A stretch of 64,000 bases of DNA from an uncultured Eudoraea sp. (GCF_947490415.1 NZ_CANLGX010000001.1:744001-808000), one strand, 5' to 3'; positions 1-8,239 are shown, counted from the first letter of the stretch. Made by a program: numbers and translations. Notes: a model not told the origin generated them from the letters alone.

Positions 1-2
1 GT

Positions 3-278
3 GCATATAATTTTGGTGTACAGAGATTGTTCGGCGATGTCCTGTCTCCTGCAATTCGGCTGAAGATTTATGAAAATTTAGAACCAAATGGGTATACTGG
101 AGAAAAAATTAATATTCCAAATCAGGACAGGACAATTGAAAAACTGAAAGACCTGGAAGGGCTAAATGGCTACATAGTTGATATTATTGGAACACGAAAA
201 ACTTCTAATGTTTTTATGCTTGGTCAAATTGAAGGTATGAAAAGCGTTATTACCCTTATTAATAAAGAATTAGAATAA
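3..278 (+). CDS. Hypothetical protein, 5' end outside the window
   Basis: The frame is open from the left edge (position 3), so the gene probably begins upstream; an internal TTG at 27 is only a possible start. The visible 91 residues are soluble-looking, with no membrane segment, and end in ...SVITLINKELE. I do not recognise the family. The TAA stop is immediately followed by CGAAAGGCTAACAAC, the start of an attC-like palindrome, so this is the last gene of an integron-like cassette cut by the window edge. Confidence 0.55.
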   Translation, partial: AYNFGVQRLFGDVLSPAIRLKIYENLEPNGYTGEKINIPNQDRTIEKLKDLEGLNGYIVDIIGTRKTSNVFMLGQIEGMKSVITLINKELE

Positions 279-342
279 CGAAAGGCTAACAACATATATA
301 AATAATTAAAACGGCTCATATACAAATCCGTTGTGTGCAATT
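279..342 (+). repeat. attC-like site A
   Basis: Imperfect palindrome directly after a stop codon. The left arm is GGCTAACAACATATATA and the right arm TATACAAATCCGTTGTGTGC; the right arm carries extra bases. The GTTGTGTGC at the right end is complementary to CACACGAC, which closes the following cassette at site B. Confidence 0.6.
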
Positions 343-386
343 TAAAAAAATGAACAATAAACAACACTATCTAATCAAAATACAAT

Positions 387-1346
387 ATGAAGATGCTCAA
401 GAAAATCAACTACCCGTATATTGGAATCATTTTACTCGTACTTTTTACAATTGCTTGTAAAACTGATAAAAAACAAGATGTACAAACAGAAGCTGAAAAA
501 AAAGAAAACAACGTTATTGAAGTGATTACCAGAAGCATGGACTTCCAGACAGCAGATACTTTAAAATCTGGGTGGAACACCTTTGCTTATAAAAACCTTT
601 CTGGTGAAGTACATTTTTTCATAATGGATAAATTACCTTCTGACTCCATTGTTGAGAGCGACATTAAGGACCATTTGTTGCCTCCGTTTGATGATGGTAT
701 GAAGTATTTAATTGAAGGGAAAGCAGATAGTGCAATGGCGGCATTTGGTAAAATACCTGCTTGGTTTAATATAGTAAAACGATATGGTGGTACTGGATTA
801 ATATCGCCAGGTAAAACAGCGGTCTCAAGTATCAATCTGGAACCTGGCAAGTATATGATGGAGTGTTACGTAAAGGCTATCAATGGCGAATGGCATACAT
901 CACATGGTATGTGGAAGTTTATAACCGTAGTTGATGAAACTACAAATTTTTCTCCGGATGAAGCCGATCATATTATCAGTGTATCAAGTACGGATGGATA
1001 TGCTTTTGATACACAACCTAAATCAGGAAAAAACAGATTTAAAGTAGAGTTTATTGATCAAGTTCCTCATGAGCATTTTAATGGTCATGATGTTAATTTA
1101 ATTAAATATGACGCTTCAGCAAACATTGATTCTTTAGTATACTGGATGAATTGGATGAATCCCACTGGATTAAGGACACCTACACCAAAAGGCTTTACTT
1201 TTTTGGGCGGAATGAATAATTGTGAAGCCGGCGAAATAGGTTATTTTGAAGTAGATTTAGAGTCTGGCAACTATCTTTTAATTTCCGAAACACCAAAAGC
1301 AGATGAAAAAGGTATGCTAAAAACTTTTTTTGTAAATGATAATTAA
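387..1346 (+). CDS. Two-repeat cupredoxin-like lipoprotein
   Basis: A 319-residue protein with a lipoprotein signal (LLVLFTIAC, Cys24), probably exposed in the periplasm or at the outer membrane. The mature part looks like an internal duplication: residues about 45-180 and about 190-318 each follow the plan strand-rich start, a W/F-rich middle and a PGKY- or SGNY-type strand near the end (EPGKYMMECYV and ESGNYLLISE). This resembles cupredoxin-like beta sandwiches, but I see no full type-1 copper ligand set, so metal binding is unproven. It stands alone between sites A and B, with no operon partner, as expected of a cassette gene. The start follows an A-rich leader. Function unknown. Confidence 0.7.
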   Translation: MKMLKKINYPYIGIILLVLFTIACKTDKKQDVQTEAEKKENNVIEVITRSMDFQTADTLKSGWNTFAYKNLSGEVHFFIMDKLPSDSIVESDIKDHLLPPFDDGMKYLIEGKADSAMAAFGKIPAWFNIVKRYGGTGLISPGKTAVSSINLEPGKYMMECYVKAINGEWHTSHGMWKFITVVDETTNFSPDEADHIISVSSTDGYAFDTQPKSGKNRFKVEFIDQVPHEHFNGHDVNLIKYDASANIDSLVYWMNWMNPTGLRTPTPKGFTFLGGMNNCEAGEIGYFEVDLESGNYLLISETPKADEKGMLKTFFVNDN

Positions 1347-1354
1347 AAAAACTT

Positions 1355-1507
1355 CACACGACAATGGCTATAAGTATTTGATTGTTCTCGCCTAATTCTG
1401 AAAATCCTCGCGGATTTTCAGTTTGGTTTGTACTTGCAAAGTTAAGTGATATCCCGATAGCTATCGGGACACACAACTACTCATAGCCAAGACCGTTGGC
1501 GGTAATT
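1355..1507 (+). repeat. attC-like site B
   Basis: Long imperfect palindrome. The left arm CAATGGCTATAAGTATTTG pairs with the right arm CAACTACTCATAGCC, and the site ends in GACCGTTGGCGG. The loop holds a perfect hairpin, CTGAAAATCC/GGATTTTCAG (about 1398-1421), and the palindrome TCCCGATAGCTATCGGGA (1452-1469). Its CACACGAC mirrors the GTTGTGTG of site A. Confidence 0.65.
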
Positions 1508-1602
1508 TGGTGACGACAGTATAAATAAATCAGAATAAATTATTGTAAGTATAACACTATAAATTAGAGTATTAATTAATCATTCATTTAAACCATAAAA
1601 TT

Positions 1603-2022
1603 ATGAAAGCTTTTGAAAACGCGACAACATTTTTCCACAATTGTGAATCTGCAAAAGGATGGGAAGCCTGTAAAGATTATGCAATAGAAAATGCTGAATT
1701 TAATGCTCAAAGCGAGCCCCTAACTGATGTTACAAAACTTGAGGATTATGTTAATTGGATGAAAGGGTTAGGGACCATTACAATGCCTGGTTGTTCCTAT
1801 AAAGTGCATTCTTCTGCTTATGATGAAACAACTAATACTGCAATATTTTTTGCCACTTTTACAGGTACACATTCTGGTGATGGAGGACCCATACCACCAA
1901 GCAATAAAACTACAAACACAGATTATGTATATGCTATAAAAATGAATGATGAGGATAAGGTAGAAAGTATGACTAAAATTTGGAATTCCTCGTGGGCATT
2001 ACGAGAACTTGGTTGGATGTAG
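1603..2022 (+). CDS. SnoaL/NTF2-like protein
   Basis: A 139-residue cytoplasmic protein without signal peptide. Its size and pattern fit the NTF2-like alpha+beta barrel, SnoaL-like branch: an N-terminal helix (FENATTFFHNCESAKGWEAC), a middle rich in strands (AIFFATFTGTHSG) and a terminal strand pair ending KVESMTKIWNSSWALRELGWM. Family members bind or isomerise small hydrophobic molecules, but the substrate cannot be told here. It is the only gene between sites B and C. The cassette begins GTTGGCGG and ends CCGCCAAC, an exact complement of its own ends, which marks it as one mobile unit. Confidence 0.75.
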   Translation: MKAFENATTFFHNCESAKGWEACKDYAIENAEFNAQSEPLTDVTKLEDYVNWMKGLGTITMPGCSYKVHSSAYDETTNTAIFFATFTGTHSGDGGPIPPSNKTTNTDYVYAIKMNDEDKVESMTKIWNSSWALRELGWM

Positions 2023-2070
2023 AGTATTTAAACCTATATGTAATTTTTGATTTTTTGACCAATTATAAAA

Positions 2071-2209
2071 CTGCCGCCAACAACGGCTATACGTAAGGTG
2101 GTTTCATACTAAATATGTAATATATAGTTTTAAACGTAATTAGTAATAAATTGAAAAAATATTGTGCGAAATTCCACACTACATATAGCCAAACCGTTAT
2201 CAGCAATAA
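2071..2209 (+). repeat. attC-like site C
   Basis: Begins CTGCCGCCAACAACGGCTATACGTAA and ends ACATATAGCCAAACCGTTATCAGC. The stem GGCTATA-GTA pairs with TAC/TATAGCC. The left CCGCCAAC complements the GTTGGCGG that opens this cassette at site B. Confidence 0.65.
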
Positions 2210-2217
2210 CTGTAATT

Positions 2218-2475
2218 ATGTTAAAAAAACTTGTAAATCCAGCTGGATTCCTTTTTTCTATCTTTTTAATTTTTTCCTGTGTGAGACAGGAAGCAGTTAA
2301 ATTATTTAAATGAGAATCCCTTGATGGTTGGGAAGGATCAACCTCATTTTTTAGAGTGGAGGAAAATGCGATCATAGGAGGTAGTCTAACCCAACCAATT
2401 GATAAAACTTATTCCTCTATTTATCCCTCTATTGTATTTTTAAAAAATAAAAAACCCTTAACTATCTATAAATAA
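2218..2475 (+). pseudogene. DUF1080 (3-keto-disaccharide hydrolase type) lipoprotein remnant
   Basis: The ATG at 2218 starts a lipoprotein signal (FLFSIFLIFSC) followed by VRQEAVKLFK, an in-frame TGA, then ESLDGWEGSTSFFRVEENAI and IGGSLTQPIDK in the same frame. LF-x-G-x-SLDGW and the following W/F-R-V-E-x-x-A-I pattern are the typical start of DUF1080 proteins (about 200-250 residues). The TGA is probably a mutated Gly codon (GGA to TGA). The homology also ends soon after residue 65, where a tRNA-terminator hairpin begins, so the gene lost its 3' part at the island boundary. Two independent lesions make it non-functional. Confidence 0.65.
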
Positions 2476-2489
2476 GATTATTAAGGGTT
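2453..2489. terminator. Hairpin matching the tRNA terminator position
   Basis: The stem AACCCTTAA/TTAAGGGTT lies just before a tRNA 3'-end relic. The same hairpin-then-tRNA order is seen at 32163 and 41135. Confidence 0.6.
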
Positions 2490-2496
2490 AATATTT

Positions 2497-2510
2497 GTGG
2501 CCCCACCTGG
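2497..2510 (-). repeat. tRNA 3'-end relic, probable left att site
   Basis: GTGGCCCCACCTGG matches 13 of 14 bases of the 3' end of the tRNA gene at 41174-41187. I infer an attachment-site duplication from integration at the tRNA. The stretch 2511-2671 holds no recognisable gene. Confidence 0.6.
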
Positions 2511-2671
2511 TCCATTCGCTTAACAAACGATCCCTGTGTACTCTTCGTAATCACAATTCTGCAAATGACAAATATCATAGTTTGAAGTTCTTAAAATTCA
2601 TTATTTTATCGTAAGTCCGATACACGATATAGCGCTATATTCAAGTGAATTTCACTTAGAATCAGATTTCT

Positions 2672-4426
2672 ATGGATTTGAAAAAACTTTACAGAGAACT
2701 CGTAAGACGCAATGTTTTCAGGGCAATAGTAGCGTACCTGGCAGTATCTTGGGTTTTAATACAAATAGCGTCTACCCTGCTGCCGGTCTTTGAGGCCCCT
2801 GCGTACCTTCTGGAAGGCCTCATTTACCTCCTTGCCATAGGATTAGTATTCTGGACTGGTTTTTCATGGGTATACGACCTAACCCCGAGAGGAATACAGA
2901 AAACCCCAGAAGCACACGACACCAATGGAACCAGACAGTTGAACAGCAAAAGGCTGAATGCCGTTATTGTTGGGGCGGGCATTACGGCTGTATTGATTTT
3001 GTTGGCAGGTAGTTTTTGGGCCGGTTCCCAATGGAAAAGTGGCAAGGAATTCGCCTATAATTCGGGTTTCCGGATTGCCGTTTTGCCTTTTGAAGACAGG
3101 TCTGACAATGCCGAATTTGGATATTTGAGCGAAGGACTTGCCGAAGATGTCATTAGTAAACTATGCAATATCTCGTCCTTATCTGTAATCTCTTCAAGAT
3201 CAACATTCCAATTTAAAGATACCGATAAATCTATCGAACAAATCTCCAGGGAACTCAAGGCTGATATTATACTGATGGGCAGTTATACAATTTATAGTCA
3301 AAATTTGGATGTGAAGGTTGAAGTCATCGATGGAAAGGATAATGAAATTCTGAATTATGCTTCCATATCAGGAAACCTGGCCCGAATGGGGGATGTTATA
3401 ACGAGAATAGGTGACAATATTTATGGGGCTTTAAATATTACAGACAGCGAACAGAAAATAAATGACAATACCGAAATGCGGGATATTAATATAGAAGCCT
3501 ATAAATACAATGCTATGGGAAAGAGTGCCATGCACGATAATAAGGGTCAAATGCTAGAAGAAATAACCCGGTATTTCCAGGCTGCAATTGATTTGGATTC
3601 TACCTATGTTGATCCCAACATTGGTATGGCAGAAGCTTTTATATTTGATGTTAATCGCGGTTATATTTCTCCGACTGAAGGAGCCCAAATGGCTAAAAAA
3701 TATGCCCTTAGGGCGGAAAAATTGAATCCGGGTTCAGGGGAGGTAAGTGGAATATTGGGTTTCATTTATTGTATGGATTTTGATTTTAAAAATGCGATTC
3801 CCTACTTTGAGAAGTCATTGGAGAGAAGTCCAAATTATGGCCTTACCTACCAATGGTATGCATTTGCATTGGAAATATTGGGAGATTTTGATAAAGCTGA
3901 AGCACTGCAAAAAAAAGCGGCTATTTTAGATCCGCTGAACATATTCAATGATATTTTTCTGGCATTGAATTACATTTATCAAGGTAGGCTTTTAAAAGCT
4001 GAAGAAGTGATAGATACCAAGCTGGCCCTTGAGCCTAACCATAAGCAATTCCTATGGTTGAAAGCGGTATTATTGGTTGAAAAAGGATTATACGATGAGG
4101 CTTATGAAGCTTTGTTAAAAAGAAATTTTGGTCTGGAAACAAATTTCATAGCAGGTTATGTCTTCACAAGAATTGGCCAGGAAGACAGGGCAAATGTGGT
4201 TTTAAATAATATGCTGGCGGCTTCAGAAAAGCGTTATGTGCCTCCATCACAAATAGCGATTGTCTTGTGTGGCCTAGAACAATACGATCGGGCATTGGAA
4301 GAGCTCGAGGAGGCTTTCTTAGTACATGATCAATTCATTGGCTGGATAAAATTTACTTCCATGGCGGATCCAATTAAAGAACATCCGAGATATATTTCTT
4401 TAATGGCGCAACTTGATTGGGAATAA
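2672..4426 (+). CDS. Membrane-anchored TolB-like domain and TPR protein
   Basis: A 584-residue inner-membrane protein. It opens with LKKLYRELVRRNVFRAIVAY, the usual start of a family with two or three N-terminal helices (about residues 17-37, 45-66 and 96-118) followed by a periplasmic domain. Residues about 132-260 (FRIAVLPFEDRSDN through ADIILMGSYTI) match the TolB N-terminal-like/FlgO-like fold often found behind adenylate-cyclase or HTH modules. Residues about 275-584 are TPR-like helical repeats. No catalytic domain is present, so a scaffolding or sensing role is likely. It is monocistronic and longer than the surrounding cassette genes, with ordinary codon use. Its specific partner is unknown. 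Confidence 0.75.
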   Translation: MDLKKLYRELVRRNVFRAIVAYLAVSWVLIQIASTLLPVFEAPAYLLEGLIYLLAIGLVFWTGFSWVYDLTPRGIQKTPEAHDTNGTRQLNSKRLNAVIVGAGITAVLILLAGSFWAGSQWKSGKEFAYNSGFRIAVLPFEDRSDNAEFGYLSEGLAEDVISKLCNISSLSVISSRSTFQFKDTDKSIEQISRELKADIILMGSYTIYSQNLDVKVEVIDGKDNEILNYASISGNLARMGDVITRIGDNIYGALNITDSEQKINDNTEMRDINIEAYKYNAMGKSAMHDNKGQMLEEITRYFQAAIDLDSTYVDPNIGMAEAFIFDVNRGYISPTEGAQMAKKYALRAEKLNPGSGEVSGILGFIYCMDFDFKNAIPYFEKSLERSPNYGLTYQWYAFALEILGDFDKAEALQKKAAILDPLNIFNDIFLALNYIYQGRLLKAEEVIDTKLALEPNHKQFLWLKAVLLVEKGLYDEAYEALLKRNFGLETNFIAGYVFTRIGQEDRANVVLNNMLAASEKRYVPPSQIAIVLCGLEQYDRALEELEEAFLVHDQFIGWIKFTSMADPIKEHPRYISLMAQLDWE

Positions 4427-4458
4427 ACAAGAAGCCAAAAGCTGCCCCCATCAGTGAA

Positions 4459-4581
4459 CTACCCCAGTAAGGCTCTCCGGAATGTATTGATATTGACGAG
4501 ATAGTTGGTAAGGTAGAGTTTAAATGCGTTGAGACCTTGGACAAGTACAGTATTGTTCCTAAGGAGATTTGATTTATCCAT
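4459..4581 (-). pseudogene. Short coding relic, possibly transposase 3' end
   Basis: The minus-strand frame reads ...LLRNNTVLVQGLNAFKLYLT, then NYLVNINTFRRALLG and a stop. It looks protein-like but has no start region of its own and I cannot assign a family; a transposase C-terminus is only a guess. A similar AAGGCTCTCC stretch recurs near 8062. Confidence 0.2.
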
Positions 4582-4807
4582 TACACTTCTCACATTCCCA
4601 ACCAGCGGGCAAAGTTCCTTCTGCCCAAGATTCACATTCAGCTTTTGTTTCAAAACATGGGTGCCTTAAATCAATACTCCACACAGTCCAAGGTATAGAG
4701 GAAGGGCAACTGTCACACACAGCTAGCCAATCTTCATTATCACTACCACAGGTGCTTAAAAAGAAAATTGAAACAAATAGGATTAAAGAGAGTCTACTAG
4801 TTTTCAT
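4574..4807 (-). CDS. Small cysteine-rich lipoprotein
   Basis: A 77-residue protein starting at the ATG that ends at 4807: MKTSRLSLILFVSIFFLSTC is a clear lipoprotein signal with lipobox LSTC. The mature part (about 57 residues) has six Cys (CDSC, HPCF, AECES, ECEKC), suggesting disulfides or a metal site. I do not recognise the family. An upstream in-frame ATG at 4855 would destroy the signal peptide and lies in the promoter repeat, so it was rejected as start. It shares a 60 bp upstream repeat with the lipoprotein gene at 5046-5411. Confidence 0.55.
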   Translation of the reverse strand: MKTSRLSLILFVSIFFLSTCGSDNEDWLAVCDSCPSSIPWTVWSIDLRHPCFETKAECESWAEGTLPAGWECEKCNG

Positions 4808-4824
4808 CTCTTCTGATTTACGCA

Positions 4825-4855
4825 TAAAAGTATTGCTGGTAGGCGTGATATGCAA
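4825..4855 (-). promoter_or_regulatory. Bacteroidota-type promoter for the 4574-4807 gene
   Basis: On the minus strand, TTG and TACTTTTA are separated by 20 bases, fitting the -33 TTG / -7 TAnnTTTG spacing. The paralogous position upstream of 5411 has TTG and TAGCTTTA. Confidence 0.45.
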
Positions 4856-4892
4856 TGATATGGGTCAGCGCAAGGATATTTCAGGATAGCAA
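4833..4892. repeat. 60 bp repeat, copy 1
   Basis: Differs from 5437-5496 at three of 60 positions by my count. On the minus strand it carries the last codons of a small-protein gene (stop at 4865-4867) and then the promoter of the next lipoprotein gene. Confidence 0.7.
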
Positions 4893-5008
4893 CCTTAGAT
4901 GACTACCCTTACCATTGTTTTACCGAGAATGAGAACTACAAATTTAACTACAAGGGAAAGGTTGAGACTGAAGAGGACTCCCACGAAATGTTTTATCCTA
5001 ATCGTTAA
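4890..5008 (+). pseudogene. C-terminal gene fragment
   Basis: The + frame reads ATLDDYPYHCFTENENYKF, then NYKGKVETEEDSHEMFYPNR and a stop. Composition looks coding, but homology cannot be named and the 5' side runs straight into the 60 bp repeat. Probably the tail of a gene cut by rearrangement. Confidence 0.25.
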
Positions 5009-5045
5009 ACTCAAAGAGTATATAGAGAAACCTAATAGAGGGGGT

Positions 5046-5411
5046 CTAATTACCATCGATGGCAGAACCTACCAACAAAATCACAAATAAACCACCTAAA
5101 ACCATTAGTATCCATGCCCACCAGGGGATTCCTCCATTTTTCATTAATAGATTCGCTACCTCTTCCTTATCGATTGGAAATTTAACATCCTCCCCTGGAT
5201 TGTCTTTTACCCCATAGAACTGTCCGTCTTCGTATACAATATACTTGTACTTGTAGGTGTCGTCATCAACCGTTATAATCTTGACCGCTTTCTCTTCTTG
5301 CGCAGCTTGTTTAAGGGTTACAGGGGTTTTGTAAGTAGCACAACTTTGGAATAAGATTAATGCAGATAAGATTAATGCAATGACCTTCAGACTTTTCTTC
5401 AACTTTTTCAC
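5046..5411 (-). CDS. Lipoprotein with C-terminal membrane segment, paralog of 32648
   Basis: The GTG start at 5411 is chosen because the paralog at 32648-33028 begins with Met at the aligned position; the result is VKKLKKSLKVIALILSALIL, then FQSC, a lipoprotein signal. The body reads ATYKTPVTLKQAA, then YKYIVYEDGQFYGVK, and closes with a hydrophobic helix (WWAWILMVLGGLFVILLVG, residues about 100-120). The two paralogs share signal, body and tail, so this is a defined small family, though I know no function. It may sit in the outer-membrane inner leaflet with its tail in a membrane, or be a stress-type small lipoprotein. Confidence 0.6.
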   Translation of the reverse strand: MKKLKKSLKVIALILSALILFQSCATYKTPVTLKQAAQEEKAVKIITVDDDTYKYKYIVYEDGQFYGVKDNPGEDVKFPIDKEEVANLLMKNGGIPWWAWILMVLGGLFVILLVGSAIDGN

Positions 5412-5436
5412 CTCTTCTGAATTTCCAATAAAGCTA

Positions 5437-5496
5437 TTGCCGGTAGGCGTGATGTGCAATGATATGGGTCAGCGCAAGGATATTTCAGTATAGCAA
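5437..5496. repeat. 60 bp repeat, copy 2
   Basis: Second copy of the repeat at 4833-4892, in the same place relative to the following minus-strand lipoprotein gene. Confidence 0.7.
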
Positions 5497-5537
5497 TGTC
5501 CTTCTACAAACTGTCCTTTTCCTACTATCTCATCTGT
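5469..5537 (-). pseudogene. 3' remnant of the MTLYEYK small-protein gene
   Basis: The minus frame reads TDEIVGKGQFVEGHCYTEIS then LR and a stop. It continues the pattern of the complete small protein at 20477-20653 (...DIEQDEIIG, with GQFKEGHC beyond its stop). Only the tail survives here. Confidence 0.4.
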
Positions 5538-5568
5538 CAAGGTTGTTCTTTACTTCCTCTCCGGATTC

Positions 5569-6597
5569 TTAATTTCTAGTCAAATAACCTTCAAAATATA
5601 CTATTATTGGATCTGAATTAGTTATTCTTACATTTCTTATAAGCACATAAAGTCTTTCGTTTTCTGTTCCAAAGTTTTCAAACTCCAGTCCTTCTAAAAC
5701 CCTGTCAGTCCCTATTAGAACTGCTACTGTAAATCCCATCTTGTATGAACTATTACCGGTGGGAATAAACGAAACATCTTCAGCTAGTCTATTGTCCCAT
5801 AAAAAATCAACAAAATAAGTGTTTTCTCCGTTTGATGCGTTAGGAACAAATAATGAATTAAATGTGGTCATTTGTATTGCTGATCCTTGTATTACTTCAT
5901 CTGTAGTCCAAACTCCATTCATATCAACAATATTGTCAGTGCTTTGGCCTTGACAATCTAATCCATTGTACTCCCCATCGCCATTAATATCTTCTTCAGG
6001 ATCAGCAGCGCCGTTACCATTCAAATCCCAACAGCTAACACCGTCTTGTCCATCATAGATTTTCAAGACCTCAATAACTTCATCGGGAACATCCAATACC
6101 CCATTTCTGTTGTAATCTATTCCAATTAGAATTACAGTTTCATTTTCATAGCCTACAATAGTATTCCTGTAAGAATCAAATACAATACTGTAACCATCTT
6201 GACCATTTGACACTTCAAATGATTCAACTACTTCTCCTTCATCAAGTTCACCATTTCCATTAGTATCATGTCCAATGAAGATAATAGTACCCGTTGCGGT
6301 TACCTCGGTAGTAAATAGAACATTCAAGCCATCCTGACCGTCTTCGCCATCTACACCGTTACAAGTAACGATTTCTTCAAATTGAATACCATCTGCAAAC
6401 AATGTAACGATAGAACCACCGTTAGGGCATTCTTCACTACCTACTTCTAGGTTAATAACCGTAGCTGTTATGCTTGCACCATCCTTACCATCTATGCCAT
6501 CTTTACCATCAGCACCTGCTGTGCCTTCGATAATAGTTTCTTTTGTACAGGCTATAAAAATTAAAAATGTCAGGATATAAAGAGAAAAGCGCTTCAT
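5569..6597 (-). CDS. Collagen-like/EF-hand-like repeat lipoprotein
   Basis: A 342-residue lipoprotein (ILTFLIFIAC lipobox) followed by a GADGKDGIDGKDGASI collagen-like stretch and repeated 50-60 residue units of DUF7151 type, each ending in GxDGxDG. Three segments have calcium-binding D-x-[DN]-x-[DN]-G spacing: DTNGNGELDEGE, DYNRNGVLDVPDE and DLNGNGAADPEEDINGDGEY. The last 110 residues form a separate beta-rich domain (VWTTDEVIQGS...). Likely surface-exposed and calcium-stabilised, in an adhesive or structural role. It reads opposite to the cassette genes and has no attC-like site after it. Confidence 0.7.
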   Translation of the reverse strand: MKRFSLYILTFLIFIACTKETIIEGTAGADGKDGIDGKDGASITATVINLEVGSEECPNGGSIVTLFADGIQFEEIVTCNGVDGEDGQDGLNVLFTTEVTATGTIIFIGHDTNGNGELDEGEVVESFEVSNGQDGYSIVFDSYRNTIVGYENETVILIGIDYNRNGVLDVPDEVIEVLKIYDGQDGVSCWDLNGNGAADPEEDINGDGEYNGLDCQGQSTDNIVDMNGVWTTDEVIQGSAIQMTTFNSLFVPNASNGENTYFVDFLWDNRLAEDVSFIPTGNSSYKMGFTVAVLIGTDRVLEGLEFENFGTENERLYVLIRNVRITNSDPIIVYFEGYLTRN

Positions 6598-6825
6598 TTT
6601 AGATAAGTAGGTAAGGTTATAACTAGTCTAACGAGCAGAGTTGTTAAATATTGCTGGGGTTCCCTATTGATAGGTGAAACAGGTAAGCTATTCCCTTCTT
6701 CCTAATAAGACTCAAATTCATTTTTCAGTCCTTAAATAAGTATGCTTGAAATGGGGATAAATGTTAGGTACTTTTATTAAGTAATATCTTACTTTCGTTC
6801 CTTAACTATCTAACAACTGATAAAT

Positions 6826-7053
6826 ATGAAAGCAACAGTAATATTATCCATTCTGATTCTCCTTATTAGTTGTGGAGAAGTAGTTAAGAAGTCACCAGAA
6901 ATGTCTCAAGCCAGAATAGACAGCTTAGAGACTATGATAACTGACCTAGATAGGGAGATAGGGATAATAAGTGATAATGCTGCTGACAGCCATCATCCTA
7001 TCATCATCAAACTGACTGCTCTTAGGGATAGCCTTGAGGCACTCCTTCCATAA
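6826..7053 (+). CDS. Small coiled-coil lipoprotein
   Basis: A 75-residue protein with signal ATVILSILILLISC and a mature helix of about 55 residues (SLETMITDLDREIGIISD, then LTALRDSLEALLP) with heptad-like hydrophobics. It resembles short Lpp-like helical lipoproteins in plan, but no homology is claimed. A box TACTTTCG (6791-6798) fits the -7 element, 35 bases before the ATG. Confidence 0.6.
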   Translation: MKATVILSILILLISCGEVVKKSPEMSQARIDSLETMITDLDREIGIISDNAADSHHPIIIKLTALRDSLEALLP

Positions 7054-7093
7054 TATTCTATTTGACATAGATATAAATATTATTAAATCAAAC

Positions 7094-7131
7094 TTAATGC
7101 ATTATAGGATCGGAAAAGGTCTATCCGCCAT
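7094..7131 (-). pseudogene. Tyrosine recombinase 3' relic R1
   Basis: Short degenerate match, in reverse, to the MARKTFAST...YNDV segment of the intact recombinase, ending at the same GCCATG junction as the longer relics R3 and R10. A related stretch precedes 30317. Confidence 0.3.
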
Positions 7132-7145
7132 GTTTAATAATTCCT

Positions 7146-7153
7146 TACCTTAG
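7146..7153 (+). promoter_or_regulatory. Shared -7 box TACCTTAG of a DUF6090 gene
   Basis: Lies 34 bases before the ATG inside the recurrent block TTCCTTACCTTAGGAAGAAC; the same box and spacing precede other family members. Confidence 0.5.
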
Positions 7154-7179
7154 GAAGAACAACCAATTGCTTCTTTTCT

Positions 7180-8034
7180 ATGATTAAGTTCTTTAGAAAA
7201 ATACGATACAACCTTATGGAAACAGGCAAAACAGCTAAATACCTTAAATACGCTATTGGCGAGATTGTATTAGTAGTCATTGGTATTTTAATAGCGCTGA
7301 GCGTAAATAATTGGGACCTAAATAGAATTGAACAGGTTAAAATTCGGGTGTATGCCAGGTTACTGATCCATGATTTGGAAGAAGATATAGCGATGTCAAA
7401 ATTCTCCATGTATCAGGCAAATGAAGTATTAAATAGAATAGACAGTCTCGCCAGATATGTCCAAAATAAAAACATAGAAAACATCTCTAATCTAGATGTT
7501 CTGTGTTTATCATCCAATTTAAGTTACCGCCCTTTTTCATGGAATAGGGCTACCCTGGAAGAATTAAAAAGTTCCGGAAGTTTACAATCTATAAAAAATG
7601 ATTCGCTAAAAATGAAGATTGCACAATATGATGCCTTTACCCATCATCTTGATCGGGATTATATCAACGACCTGGAGGCAAGAAATAATTGTGATCTATT
7701 AATTTCACAAGTAATTGATAAAAATTATTACAATATTAAAGAGCTATATAAAATGATGGCTCTTTTTGAAACGAAACCTCCTGATTTTGATTCGAAATAT
7801 TACGAGCATAGTAAGTTATCGGGGTTCGATTTATTTGCAACCCCACAGTATGATAAGGCAAAAGCGGAGGGATTGCGCTTAATCACAAATGATATAAATA
7901 AAGTTCATATCGCTATAAACAGTATAATTTCATTACAAAGAGATTTTGAAATTAGAACCGTATATGAATTGCCAAAATTACATCATGATGCAGAAGAGCT
8001 AATTACTTTATTAAAAGAAGCATATTTGAATTAA
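7180..8034 (+). CDS. DUF6090-type membrane protein, copy 1
   Basis: A 284-residue protein. The N-terminus MIKFFRKIRYNLMETGKTAK is basic and should stay in the cytoplasm. A single helix follows (EIVLVVIGILIALSVNNW, residues about 28-46), then a long helical domain predicted in the periplasm. The family's second conserved motif, L..SG.L..I.N..L, is seen as LEELKSSGSLQSIKNDSLK near residue 130. Among the copies it is one of the most divergent in the C-terminal half and has no close partner in the window. It is alone in its unit, with the shared promoter box upstream. No enzyme motif is visible and the function is unknown. Confidence 0.8.
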   Translation: MIKFFRKIRYNLMETGKTAKYLKYAIGEIVLVVIGILIALSVNNWDLNRIEQVKIRVYARLLIHDLEEDIAMSKFSMYQANEVLNRIDSLARYVQNKNIENISNLDVLCLSSNLSYRPFSWNRATLEELKSSGSLQSIKNDSLKMKIAQYDAFTHHLDRDYINDLEARNNCDLLISQVIDKNYYNIKELYKMMALFETKPPDFDSKYYEHSKLSGFDLFATPQYDKAKAEGLRLITNDINKVHIAINSIISLQRDFEIRTVYELPKLHHDAEELITLLKEAYLN

Positions 8035-8239
8035 AAATTGATTGCTGCATCACCTTCTAAGGCTCTCCTAAATATCCAAATCTTAATTGGAAATAATAAT
8101 AATTCTTTATATCAAAGCAGAACAACTAAAGTCTTTTTTAAAATAGCATAGAATAGGCGCTTTAAAGGTTAATGACCTAATGGTTGAACCAATGAAAAGG
8201 TCGAAGCGACAACAGTATTTATAATATCAAAGAAGAAAC

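Noticed and set aside
2130-2375. Minus-strand 81-residue frame over the DUF1080 relic
   Set aside because: It is antisense to a recognisable coding sequence and crosses site C.
4899-5090. 63-residue + frame TTLTIVLPRMRTT
   Set aside because: A shadow in a different frame of the fragment ending at 5008, with skewed composition.
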